From the NCBI GenBank assembly GCA_001595785.1, contig LSSJ01000004.1, positions 1-34,963 on the forward strand: a stretch of DNA of 34,963 nucleotides. The letters are read 5' to 3'. Under the pieces are notes generated by a model, which ran no database searches, was not told the origin of the DNA, and saw nothing but the letters and a program-made list of their open reading frames with translations. Position 1 is the first letter of the stretch, and the number at the start of each line of letters is the position of its first letter. Source of the stretch: Euryarchaeota archaeon SM23-78. Its GTDB lineage: Archaea; Nanobdellota; Nanobdellia; Woesearchaeales; SM23-78. Shown piece by piece: positions 24,987-32,245 of the stretch. A program made the translations under genes and the position numbers.

Positions 24987-25097
24987 TTGGACCGCAGAAA
25001 TATATTTTTATAAGAATTAAATCCCAACATCCGGAGGATGAATAGGCTTAAATACTTCTTTTTTCCTGCTCAGAGTATTGTAGAGTTTTAATGCCAT
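24987..25097 (-). pseudogene. Displaced 5' fragment of cysS
   Basis: From ATG 25097 the frame reads [25 protein letters not shown], a clear CysRS N-terminus. About 17 extra bases then shift the frame, a stop occurs at 25017, and YFCGP is still readable up to CCAA at 24987. Similarity to cysS ends there, at the same base where the second copy is interrupted. It carries the ancestral-looking promoter position, divergent from pyrG. It is most simply a resident 5' end cut off by the endonuclease element. Confidence 0.8.
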
Positions 25098-25179
25098 AAT
25101 AATACCTGTAAAGTGAGTGGATTTTTTAAAGGTTGTTATGAAAAATAGTCAGTAACATTTATTTTCCACTTCAACAATA

Positions 25180-25188
25180 TTTATATAC
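25180..25188 (+). promoter_or_regulatory. TATA box of pyrG
   Basis: TTTATATAC lies about 25 nt before the start codon at 25210, giving a probable leaderless transcript. Confidence 0.55.
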
Positions 25189-25209
25189 TTCTTTTATCTT
25201 CATTCTTTA

Positions 25210-26823
25210 ATGCGCAAAAAGGGGTCTTCTAAGAGGAAGTACATCGTTGTTACTGGCGGTGTTCTCTCTGGTCTTGGCAAAGGTGTGGCTGCTGCCAGTA
25301 TTGGTAATCTTATTACTAAGGCTGGCTTAAGAGTCATTCCTATTAAGTGCGATGGTTATCTTAATGTTGATCCTGGCACTATGAATCCTATTGTGCACGG
25401 AGAGGTGTTTGTGCTTGATGATGGCGGAGAGGTTGACATGGATTTTGGTCATTATGAGCGTTTTCTTGGGGTCATATGTAAGTTCTACTGGAATCTTACC
25501 ATGGGCAAGGTTTATGAGGCTGTTATCCAGAAGGAGCGCAGAGGAGATTATCTTGGTAGGAATGTCCAGCTCATACCTGATGTTACTGATTATATTAAGG
25601 AGTGGTTTTTTAGGGTTGCTGATAATGAAAAAGCTGATGTGCTTGTAATCGAGGTTGGTGGTACTATTGGTGATATTGAAAATGAGCTTTATGTTGAGGC
25701 TTGCAGGCAGTTAAGGAATGACGTGGGTAAAGATAATATAATATATATTCATCTAAGTTATGTTCCTATTCCTACTAATGTTAATGAGCAGAAGAGCAAG
25801 CCTACTCAGCAGTCAGTTGCTTTATTAAGGGAGAGGGGTATTCAACCTGATATTATTATTGGTCGGTGCTCAGAATACCTTGATGATAAGATTAAAAAGA
25901 AGATTAGTATTTTCTGTAATATTGAGGAAAAAGCTGTTATTACTGGTCTTGATGTTGATAATGTTTACAAGATTCCTGTTGTTTTCTCAGAAGAAGGGAT
26001 TAATCAGATTATAAAGGAAAAGCTTGGTATTAGTTCTGGTGTTAAGCCTGAGTGGAAAAAACTGGTTGATAACCTTGCTAATCCTGAAAAAGAAGTAACC
26101 ATTGCTATTTGTGGTAAGTATACCAAACTCGAGGATTCTTATGCTAGTATTCTTGAAGCTTTAAAGCACTGCAGTGCTAATCTTAGAGCAAGGATTAATG
26201 TTAAGATGGTTGAGACTACTAATGTGAAAAACCAGGAGGATGCAAAAAAGCTTTTGAAAGGCATTGATGGTATTATTGTGCCTGGTGGTTTTGGTATAAG
26301 AGGAACAGAGGGCAAGATTCAGGTGATTCAGTACTGCCGTGAAAACAATATTCCTTTTCTTGGCTTGTGCTATGGCTTACAGCTAGCAGTAGTAGAGTTT
26401 GCAAGGAATGTGTGTGGATTACAAGACGCAAACACAACAGAGGTTAATCCTAAGACCAAGCACCCTGTTATTGACATTCTTCCTGAGCAAAAAAAGATAA
26501 CAGACAAAGGAGGGACTATGCGCCTAGGCGCTTATCCTACTGTTATGAAGGAAAAAACCTTGATATGGGAGCTTTATGACAAGCAAAAAGAGGTTTCTGA
26601 GAGGCACAGGCACAGATATGAGGTTAATCCTGACTACCACAAGGTTTTGTTAGAGAAAGGAATGGTCTTTAGTGGTATGAGTCCTGACAGGAAACTAGTG
26701 GAGTTTATCGAGCTTCCAAAACACAAATACTTTGTAGGAACCCAGGCTCATCCAGAGCTAAAAAGCAGATTAGAAAAACCAGGGCCTTTGTTCTATGGGT
26801 TGGTGAGGGCTTGCTTGGGATAA
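25210..26823 (+). CDS. pyrG: CTP synthase
   Basis: A 537-residue enzyme converting UTP to CTP with ATP and glutamine. The N-terminal synthase domain has GGVLSGLGKGVAAASIGNL, KCDGYLNVDPGTMNP and HGEVFVLDDGGEVDMDFGHYERF. The C-terminal class I glutamine amidotransferase has PGGFGIRG, the nucleophile elbow GLCYGLQ and a late HPE (GTQAHPELKSR). Length is normal. The gene diverges from the displaced cysS fragment, and its last 31 nt overlap the convergent membrane protein gene. Confidence 0.96.
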   Translation: MRKKGSSKRKYIVVTGGVLSGLGKGVAAASIGNLITKAGLRVIPIKCDGYLNVDPGTMNPIVHGEVFVLDDGGEVDMDFGHYERFLGVICKFYWNLTMGKVYEAVIQKERRGDYLGRNVQLIPDVTDYIKEWFFRVADNEKADVLVIEVGGTIGDIENELYVEACRQLRNDVGKDNIIYIHLSYVPIPTNVNEQKSKPTQQSVALLRERGIQPDIIIGRCSEYLDDKIKKKISIFCNIEEKAVITGLDVDNVYKIPVVFSEEGINQIIKEKLGISSGVKPEWKKLVDNLANPEKEVTIAICGKYTKLEDSYASILEALKHCSANLRARINVKMVETTNVKNQEDAKKLLKGIDGIIVPGGFGIRGTEGKIQVIQYCRENNIPFLGLCYGLQLAVVEFARNVCGLQDANTTEVNPKTKHPVIDILPEQKKITDKGGTMRLGAYPTVMKEKTLIWELYDKQKEVSERHRHRYEVNPDYHKVLLEKGMVFSGMSPDRKLVEFIELPKHKYFVGTQAHPELKSRLEKPGPLFYGLVRACLG

Positions 26824-27254
26824 TCATCTTCATGTAAAGAAGACTTTAGTTCTTTTTTTCTTTGAAATAGTTTTCTACGCAAATATCTTGCACCAAAATA
26901 TGTTAGTAATGCACCCTCAAAATATGCAAAGCAATCTTTAATATCAGTAACATTATATGGAAATATAAAATGTAGATATTCATCTAAAGAACCTATTGCA
27001 GCTGGAGTCATAGCACCACAGAACTCTAAAGTCTTATTTTTACTTCCTGTAATAGTCATTATAACACCAGAAAGTCCTCCTACTGTTAAAAAATCAAAAG
27101 AGTGACCTGGGGCAGGATTATATATTGCATTTGTAATAAAATGTAAGGGAGTGTATATATTCACAAACACTGCTGGCGGTATTCGATCTTTTATATAATC
27201 TTTTGTATGAAGATCGTGAAAAGAGTTAACAATATCCGTTAGCTTATGCTTCAT
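26793..27254 (-). CDS. Predicted membrane protein, possibly VanZ-like
   Basis: A 153-residue protein with about three hydrophobic segments and a basic C-terminal tail. SLDEYLHFIFPYNVTDIKDCFAYFEGALLTYFGAR is loosely like the DE...P...D...N..G pattern of VanZ-like proteins; this is a weak match. A TATA element (TTTTTATATATT) lies about 25 nt upstream of the ATG. The 3' end overlaps pyrG by 31 nt on the opposite strand, so the two transcripts are complementary there. Confidence 0.6.
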   Translation of the reverse strand: MKHKLTDIVNSFHDLHTKDYIKDRIPPAVFVNIYTPLHFITNAIYNPAPGHSFDFLTVGGLSGVIMTITGSKNKTLEFCGAMTPAAIGSLDEYLHFIFPYNVTDIKDCFAYFEGALLTYFGARYLRRKLFQRKKELKSSLHEDDYPKQALTNP

Positions 27255-27323
27255 AGAAGAATAGGGTATTATTAAAATATATAAAAACCTTCCTACTCAA
27301 ATCCAGTTATGTTTAAATAAAAA

Positions 27324-27929
27324 TCAGAACACCTGCTTTATACTCTTATAATTCTTTTCTATTAATTTATCCACACCTACCCATTCCTCTTGTTTCTCTA
27401 TCTTCTCTAACTTTGCTCTTGTAACTGGTCTTCTTGGCAGATAAGGGCATCCAGGGCTCTTTTTTATTGACAAATCATATGTTCCATACTTTTTTGCTAG
27501 TTTTACTGTATCATTCTTATCAAAGCTTAGAAGAGGAGCAAGTACTTTCATCTTAACAACTGTATTAATAACAGCCATGTTATCAAGGGTCTGGCTGGCT
27601 ACTTGCCCAAGGTTCTCACCAGTAATCAAGAAATCACATTTTTCTTTTTTAGCTAGCCTTTCAGCAATCCTGAGCATACACCTCTTGCAGAACACACATG
27701 TAAACCTAGCATTGCCCTTCTGCTTACAAGCTTCATGGCAAGGTCTTAGGTCTGCAAAGAATAAGTGCTTTACATCAGTCTTCTTTGCCAAATCTTTTAC
27801 TTTTTTTTCTTCTTTCTTGTTGTCAAGCAAAAGAAAGTGAAGTGCAATAACCTCAACACCCTTATCAATCATCATTCTTCCAGCTACAGGGCTGTCAATA
27901 CCAGAGCTTAAGAGGAGTAAGCCTTTCAT
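27324..27929 (-). CDS. ThiI-like PP-loop sulfurtransferase domain protein
   Basis: A 201-residue stand-alone PP-loop ATPase related to the AANH domain of ThiI, which makes 4-thiouridine in tRNA. The PP-loop SSGIDSPVAG is at the N-terminus. CVFCKRCMLRIAERLA and GENLGQVASQTL match the ThiI core. Cysteines at CVFC, CKRC and SPGCPY could be catalytic or bind a cluster. The usual N-terminal THUMP domain is absent, so substrate RNA binding would need a partner. It diverges from the small membrane protein gene at 28005. Confidence 0.82.
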   Translation of the reverse strand: MKGLLLLSSGIDSPVAGRMMIDKGVEVIALHFLLLDNKKEEKKVKDLAKKTDVKHLFFADLRPCHEACKQKGNARFTCVFCKRCMLRIAERLAKKEKCDFLITGENLGQVASQTLDNMAVINTVVKMKVLAPLLSFDKNDTVKLAKKYGTYDLSIKKSPGCPYLPRRPVTRAKLEKIEKQEEWVGVDKLIEKNYKSIKQVF

Positions 27930-28004
27930 AGAGATTAGGATAAATAAAGGGTTTTTATGTGTTTTTGAAAAATTTTATATATCCTCTTAGAATAACTTAT
28001 ATTT

Positions 28005-28274
28005 ATGGTAACTATCAAGGGCTTGCAAAAGGAAATAGAAAAGATTAAGGAAAGAAACAAGAGAGTAGAGGCTGATAAGGCTTGGGAGACATCATGGTTA
28101 AGAAGAATATTGATAGCAATCCTTACCTATGTTATAATTGTATTATTCTTTTTAGTAGCTGGCTTGCCCAAACCCTTTGTTAACTCAATAGTGCCTACTC
28201 TTGCTTTTATTTTGTCAACCTTGACGCTTTCTCTTTTCAAGAAGATATGGGTTAAAAAACAAAGACAAAAATAG
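28005..28274 (+). CDS. Small two-helix membrane protein
   Basis: An 89-residue protein. A charged N-terminal helix (LQKEIEKIKERNKRVEADKAWETSW) leads into two transmembrane segments (about 35-53 and 58-77) and a basic tail. Similar short proteins with an NKRVE-DKAWETSW-type opening occur, as far as I recall, in CPR bacteria and DPANN archaea; the function is unknown. A TATA box (TTATATATCC) lies about 29 nt upstream. Confidence 0.75.
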   Translation: MVTIKGLQKEIEKIKERNKRVEADKAWETSWLRRILIAILTYVIIVLFFLVAGLPKPFVNSIVPTLAFILSTLTLSLFKKIWVKKQRQK

Positions 28275-28303
28275 TTTTTAAGTGTTGCTTAAATCCATGT
28301 TAT

Positions 28304-28333
28304 CAACCTCCCGCAGGCCAACTGCGATGTTTT
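28304..28333 (-). promoter_or_regulatory. Hairpin plus Shine-Dalgarno module, copy 1 (no gene behind it)
   Basis: On the minus strand CGCAG-TTGGC-CTGCG is followed by GGAGGTTG, then ATAAC and an ATG that opens only 6 codons. It lies downstream of the 28360 gene. It looks like the module of a lost fourth gene, or a stand-alone element. Confidence 0.6.
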
Positions 28334-28359
28334 TCTTGGATATTACATCAGTATCAGCC

Positions 28360-28803
28360 TTACAGGTATTGTTTCAGTATTTGCTCTAGTTTTTCGCGTC
28401 CACCGCATTCGCATTTTATGATTTCAGCTTGGGCTTTGCCAAATTCCTTAATCATTCCTTTCTTCATGCCATAGTTGCATCCGCACAGGACATATGATAT
28501 CTTGTCAGCAGGGACATCTTTGGCTTGCTTAATGGCTTCTTCACCACCATCAGCTCCGACGTAGAGATACACATGGTCCATCTCTTCAAGTGGTATCATA
28601 CCTACCACATCTTTGGCTACAACTTTTCTAGCCTCTTCTTTTTCTTTCCAGCTACCCTGACTAGCTGCCCACTTGCTCTTATGTCCGTTCTGAGATATAT
28701 GTATCTCTACGCCTTTCCCTTTCAATACACCGTTGTCATATTGTCCTTTGCCGATTACGTTGTACGATATTATGGCAATCTTTTTGGGTTGTTTTGCTTT
28801 CAT
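28360..28803 (-). CDS. Protein of unknown function, last gene of the hairpin-module operon
   Basis: A 147-residue soluble protein, not recognised. It begins KKIAIISYNVIGKGQYDNGVL, a beta-strand opening. A central VYLYVGADGGEEAIKQAK and a Cys-bearing end (CGCNY, KCECGGREKL) could form a metal site. It is preceded by the hairpin plus GGGAGGTGA module and lies 36 nt after the upstream membrane protein gene. Confidence 0.7.
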   Translation of the reverse strand: MKAKQPKKIAIISYNVIGKGQYDNGVLKGKGVEIHISQNGHKSKWAASQGSWKEKEEARKVVAKDVVGMIPLEEMDHVYLYVGADGGEEAIKQAKDVPADKISYVLCGCNYGMKKGMIKEFGKAQAEIIKCECGGREKLEQILKQYL

Positions 28804-28810
28804 GCTTTTT

Positions 28811-28842
28811 CACCTCCCGCAGGTTAGACTGCGATTTTTTTA
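28811..28842 (-). promoter_or_regulatory. Hairpin plus Shine-Dalgarno module, copy 2
   Basis: On the minus strand an A-rich lead is followed by CGCAG-TCTAAC-CTGCG and directly by GGAGGTGA, then ATG at 28803. The stem ends just where the Shine-Dalgarno sequence begins. Confidence 0.75.
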
Positions 28843-29169
28843 TTGTTGTTCTGCTAAGTCTTTCCTAATGTAGACCTCTTTTTTGATGTATAATTCAGCA
28901 AGCAGTCCTTTTGGCTTCTTGTCCAGTTGCCTTGGAAGCTCTTTGAGAGCTATCTTCTCAAGGTCAAGGGATTCTTGTTCTAATCCTTCTTTTGGTTTTT
29001 CCTCTAATTTAGGTGCTTTTACAAACAGCCAAGGCTGTTCTTTCCTCTCCCTTGCCTCTCGCTCTCGCAAGGCTTTTTCATAGGCTCTTGCCATGGCAAT
29101 CGAGTAGTACATACCTACAACTAGGCAGGAAACCAGCGAAACCACTGCTAATGCTGCCAGTTCGACCAT
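28840..29169 (-). CDS. Small membrane-anchored charged protein
   Basis: A 109-residue protein with an N-terminal transmembrane helix (about 4-26) and a long, highly charged cytoplasmic tail (KALREREARERKEQ, KLEEKPKEGLEQESLDLEKIALKELP). No family is recognised. It is the middle gene of a three-gene minus-strand operon; each gene is preceded by the same hairpin-RBS module. Confidence 0.65.
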   Translation of the reverse strand: MVELAALAVVSLVSCLVVGMYYSIAMARAYEKALREREARERKEQPWLFVKAPKLEEKPKEGLEQESLDLEKIALKELPRQLDKKPKGLLAELYIKKEVYIRKDLAEQQ

Positions 29170-29174
29170 TTTTT

Positions 29175-29207
29175 CACCTCCCGCAGATTACACTGCGATT
29201 CTTTTAC
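29175..29207 (-). promoter_or_regulatory. Hairpin plus Shine-Dalgarno module, copy 3
   Basis: CGCAG-TGTAAT-CTGCG followed by GGAGGTGA and ATG at 29169 on the minus strand. The loop differs from copy 2 while stem and Shine-Dalgarno are identical. Confidence 0.75.
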
Positions 29208-29737
29208 AGTTTGTACATTCGTACCATAATGTCCAGGGAAGGTCCTTCGAAAGGTATTCCAACGTATTTTCCGTATTTCTTCAAGGACAGTCTTATTGAC
29301 TTTCCTTTTCCTTCCATGTAATGCACTGCTTTCTTTAGTAGGGCTTCCCATACTTTTTCCTGGTCTTTTCTTCCGCTCACTACTTCTTGTGTTGGCATCA
29401 AGGTTGTTGTTGGTCCGTGATGCGAATCCTTGTAGCATCTTCCAGTTACTATGAAGCAGTCTGCAAAGTGCTTGAGTCCTTCCCTTACTACTTCTAATCC
29501 GCTCTCTAACTGCTCCATTTGCAGGTCGCTCAGCACCAAGTCGTATTTCTGGTCTTTTGCATAGCTTTCCTTAATCTTTTCTTTTGCTTCTTTTGCACTT
29601 GTTGCGCCTTCTGTTTGTATGCTGTACTGCTCTAGTTGCTTGAGATAGCTCAAAGCAGTCTGCACATGTTTTGGTGTGTCATCTACCACAAGAATTTTCT
29701 TTATTCCAAGTTCCTTGAGTTTGGTTTCAATTCCCAT
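29204..29737 (-). CDS. Response-regulator receiver-like protein
   Basis: A 177-residue protein whose first 110 residues match the CheY receiver fold. The acidic pair D19-D20 is in ILVVDDTP, the likely phospho-acceptor D71 in DLVLSDLQM, and the switch Thr in FIVTGR. The C-terminal 65 residues (VWEALLKKAVHYMEGKGKS...) are not a known output domain, and no histidine kinase is in the window. It is the first gene of the hairpin-module operon and lies behind a long leader, so a signalling link to the small membrane protein is possible but unproven. Confidence 0.75.
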   Translation of the reverse strand: MGIETKLKELGIKKILVVDDTPKHVQTALSYLKQLEQYSIQTEGATSAKEAKEKIKESYAKDQKYDLVLSDLQMEQLESGLEVVREGLKHFADCFIVTGRCYKDSHHGPTTTLMPTQEVVSGRKDQEKVWEALLKKAVHYMEGKGKSIRLSLKKYGKYVGIPFEGPSLDIMVRMYKL

Positions 29738-29744
29738 TTGCTTT

Positions 29745-29776
29745 CACCTCCCGCGGGTTTGAACCGCGATTTTTTT
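29745..29776 (-). promoter_or_regulatory. Hairpin plus Shine-Dalgarno module, copy 4
   Basis: CGCGG-loop-CCGCG followed by GGAGGTGA and ATG at 29737 on the minus strand. Compared with the other copies (CGCAG/CTGCG), one A-T pair is replaced by G-C on both sides. This compensatory change supports a real RNA stem. Confidence 0.78.
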
Positions 29777-30103
29777 GTTGAGTTTTGTTTAGTCTTTTGT
29801 CAAGTATCTTGTGAGTATGATTCTCCTAGAAGTCTGGGGCTTTAGCACGCTAGTTAGCTTTTCAGGCTTTTTGCGTTGCCCAGGGGCTCCCAGGCGATTA
29901 AGAATATTGGCCTATGGACACTCACAGCCTTTTGTAACTAAAATATCTTGTATAGGCTGCAGTGCCAAGAAAATTTCTATAAGTGAAACTAGATAGAACA
30001 GAACTTCCTTGTCCGACGATACATGTTTCACTTATCATTTTTTTCAACCTTTTATATGTGTTCTTTGGTATAACTCATATATAAAGTTTTCGGTTTGTTG
30101 TTA
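29777..30103 (-). ncRNA. Structured leader or non-coding RNA upstream of the receiver gene
   Basis: This 327-nt stretch has no convincing gene. On the minus strand a TATA box (TTTATATATGAG, about 30067-30079) precedes it. An 11-bp perfect stem ATAAGTGAAAC/GTTTCACTTAT (29979-29989 with 30025-30035) encloses a 35-nt loop. CAGCC/GGCTG (29925-29929 with 29955-29959) and CTGGG/CCCAG with inner ACGC/GCGT (29834-29883) follow. A folded 5' leader controlling the operon, or a processed small RNA, are the options. It does not match an RNA family I know. Confidence 0.45.
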
Positions 30104-31477
30104 CTAAAGAGTAGTTTCTTTTTCTTTTTTCATTAACTTGTTTATCCTTCCAATATTAAAAAGTGCATAATGCGGAGGCATAAAGAAATGTAAGTTCACA
30201 TTCTTTCGAGTCCGAAGGTAACGCCCTCCTTGCCTATAATGAATCAAGCGAGTGACTGGTTCTGTATAAGGCGCACCGCCAAAGCCATGTTCTTCCAAAC
30301 TACTAAGCCCTTTTTTAAGAATCTCTATAACCTGCAATGCTTTGTCATGGTAATAATCAGGGCCTAGTTTGTTAAAATCATCGGTTTTCCTAGGTCTTAA
30401 GTAAAGAACAATATTCTCATTATAAGCAGCATCCTCTTTTCCCACTAATTGACCAGAAGCATTCACTTTTCCATCAAAAATATCAAAATTCTTATCAAGA
30501 GTTAAGATTAACTGGTTAAAAACAGCAAAAAAACCCTCTTTATCTGGCTGTATAAACACCTTAAAATACCTTTGGCATGCAGGATCAAAAATTTCATCAT
30601 CAGAAACAGCATTAGGAAAAATGAAAATCTTATCAACATCTCCTTTTCCAAAGCGAATCCATCCACCAGCACCACCTTTGAACCATTTATAACCTGCTTT
30701 CACAAAGCCATGGCTTTCAAGAATTCCTTTTACCATATATGAAAATTCAAGATCATCATGAAAAATACCATCCTCAATTGATTTAAGTATTTGACTCATA
30801 TCAGGTTCATGCTCAAAGGACTTAAGATATATCTTCTTTTTTTTATCAACAGCATAATGAACAAACTTAAAAAAAAGGTTATGATCCTGCTTTGAAGTGC
30901 CAAAAGAAATCTCGTCTCCGTCTTTAAGAGCGATTCCTAATCTTTTACCTGCTCTTCTTTTATTAACAAAGGTCCCAGTATGACTGTCCATATCCCTAAT
31001 AAAATATTTTCTACGACGAAGATTATACTTAATAACAGCGTGTTTATTTGAAACATAGAACTTATATTTTTGGTCAACTAGAATGTCACCTTGCCTGCCA
31101 ATCACAATTGGTCTTGTTCTTGGAAGTATATGATTAATATCATTAGGATCAACTAAAACAGCCATGACAGGATGAAAACCAAATCCTGCACGCCAAAAAA
31201 ACAATGCATCGTCATCTTTTAAAGGCACTTTTTTATGCCTGATTCTTCCTAACATGTCAACTCGCGTCCCGCAAAGCGAAGAATCCTCAAAAACAAAACT
31301 ATTAGTATTAAGATCATAGATTATTCTAGCATGCCTCTTGCTTATATAAGGTGAAGGAATAACAATATCATTATCAGTAGAACTGCCAATAGTAGTAACC
31401 TGTTTGGTAATTTTAAAAGCTCCTTCAAACCCTGTTAAATAAGCTATAGGCTCTTCTTCTTCATGCTTAAAAAACAT
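30104..31477 (-). CDS. Protein with two FHA domains
   Basis: A 457-residue protein. FHA domain 1 (about 19-95) shows TIGSSTDNDIVIPSPYISKRHARI and GTRVD. FHA domain 2 (about 120-205) shows VIGRQGDILVDQKYKFYVSNKHAVIKYN and SHTGTFVN. FHA domains bind phosphothreonine peptides. Residues about 230-457 form an unrecognised alpha/beta domain (WIRFGKGDVDKIFIFPNAV, VLYLRPRKTDDFNKLG). It starts 16 nt after the fibrillarin stop, so the two may share a transcript. The partner kinase is not in the window. Confidence 0.85.
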   Translation of the reverse strand: MFFKHEEEEPIAYLTGFEGAFKITKQVTTIGSSTDNDIVIPSPYISKRHARIIYDLNTNSFVFEDSSLCGTRVDMLGRIRHKKVPLKDDDALFFWRAGFGFHPVMAVLVDPNDINHILPRTRPIVIGRQGDILVDQKYKFYVSNKHAVIKYNLRRRKYFIRDMDSHTGTFVNKRRAGKRLGIALKDGDEISFGTSKQDHNLFFKFVHYAVDKKKKIYLKSFEHEPDMSQILKSIEDGIFHDDLEFSYMVKGILESHGFVKAGYKWFKGGAGGWIRFGKGDVDKIFIFPNAVSDDEIFDPACQRYFKVFIQPDKEGFFAVFNQLILTLDKNFDIFDGKVNASGQLVGKEDAAYNENIVLYLRPRKTDDFNKLGPDYYHDKALQVIEILKKGLSSLEEHGFGGAPYTEPVTRLIHYRQGGRYLRTRKNVNLHFFMPPHYALFNIGRINKLMKKEKETTL

Positions 31478-31493
31478 AGACTCTTACCTCTAA

Positions 31494-32168
31494 TCATTTT
31501 CTCTTACACACAAACATGGCATGATCCTTTTCATAAGGCTCAAGTTTTCTTTGGTCAACCACTACCATGCTGCTTTTTTCTAATTGCTTTCTTACTTCTT
31601 TGAATATATCCCCTGGCTTCTTAGAAACATCAACACTTCTAGCCTTTAGTGCAAGCAATCCAAAACCCCCTTTTTTAAGATACGCATCACAGTTCTTAAG
31701 AAAGATATCCACTTGGTTTCTCTGAGCAATGTCCTGGTAAACAACATCTACTTCTTTGGTAATTAAGTCTTTGTAACTATCAGGATGATTAGCATCAGCT
31801 AATATAGGTGCCATGTTAGTTCTTTCTTCGCACACAAAGACTAAGTCTCGAACTACACGAGGAGCATTATCAATGCAAAAAACAAAACCCTCTTTACCAA
31901 CAATATCTGATACATAGCTAGGTGTAAAGCCGTGCGCTGCACCAAGGTAAAGCACTTTATCACCTTGCTTAATACCAATCTGAGAGATGCCTTTCTTAAT
32001 AGCAGCTCCTAATTTGCTTCTATACACATCCCAGGCTCTGAACTCAACTCCTTTATCTATTATTAATTCTTCTTCAAACAAGGCTTTGCTAGGGACCAGA
32101 TTTTGGGTGTAGAGGAATCTTTTTTGTTTGTTATCCTCGAATACATTGAATTTGTTTATTCTTTTCAT
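31494..32168 (-). CDS. flpA: Fibrillarin-like rRNA/tRNA 2'-O-methyltransferase
   Basis: The methyltransferase subunit of box C/D RNPs, which 2'-O-methylates rRNA and tRNA using SAM. I choose ATG 32168 (MKRINKFNVFEDN) over ATG 32216, since the family begins here and the extra 16 codons lie across a hairpin. The product has 224 residues. Motifs are VLYLGAAHGFTPSYVSDIVG (SAM site), FCIDNAPRVVRDL, PILADANHP, DVVYQDIAQRNQ, LALKARSVDVSK and PYEKDHAMFVC. Its partner Nop5 is encoded nearby at 32893. The FHA gene follows closely. Confidence 0.93.
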   Translation of the reverse strand: MKRINKFNVFEDNKQKRFLYTQNLVPSKALFEEELIIDKGVEFRAWDVYRSKLGAAIKKGISQIGIKQGDKVLYLGAAHGFTPSYVSDIVGKEGFVFCIDNAPRVVRDLVFVCEERTNMAPILADANHPDSYKDLITKEVDVVYQDIAQRNQVDIFLKNCDAYLKKGGFGLLALKARSVDVSKKPGDIFKEVRKQLEKSSMVVVDQRKLEPYEKDHAMFVCKRK

Positions 32169-32180
32169 TTTTGAAAAGCT

Positions 32181-32205
32181 CAAAAATCCTGATAAAGGAT
32201 TTTTG
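32181..32205 (-). repeat. ACAA-type hairpin before fibrillarin
   Basis: On the minus strand ACAA is followed by CAAAAATCC, loop TTTATCA, GGATTTTTG and GAGC, ending 13 nt before the preferred start codon. It is the same family as 12822, 17658 and 32870. Confidence 0.65.
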
Positions 32206-32245
32206 TTGTGCTCCAATTAGTTCACCTTTAAGTTTCATTCAAAAA

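Noticed and set aside
28811-29776. Hairpins followed by T-runs on the plus strand as intrinsic terminators
   Set aside because: No plus-strand genes lie here. The copies are placed immediately before minus-strand start codons and fused to GGAGGTGA.
29811-29996. 61-codon plus-strand ORF
   Set aside because: It lies within the structured leader, its composition is not protein-like, and no promoter or ribosome-binding site supports it.
29911-30023. 38-codon minus-strand ORF beginning MISETCIVG in the leader
   Set aside because: It starts inside the 11-bp stem, has no ribosome-binding site and no recognisable sequence.
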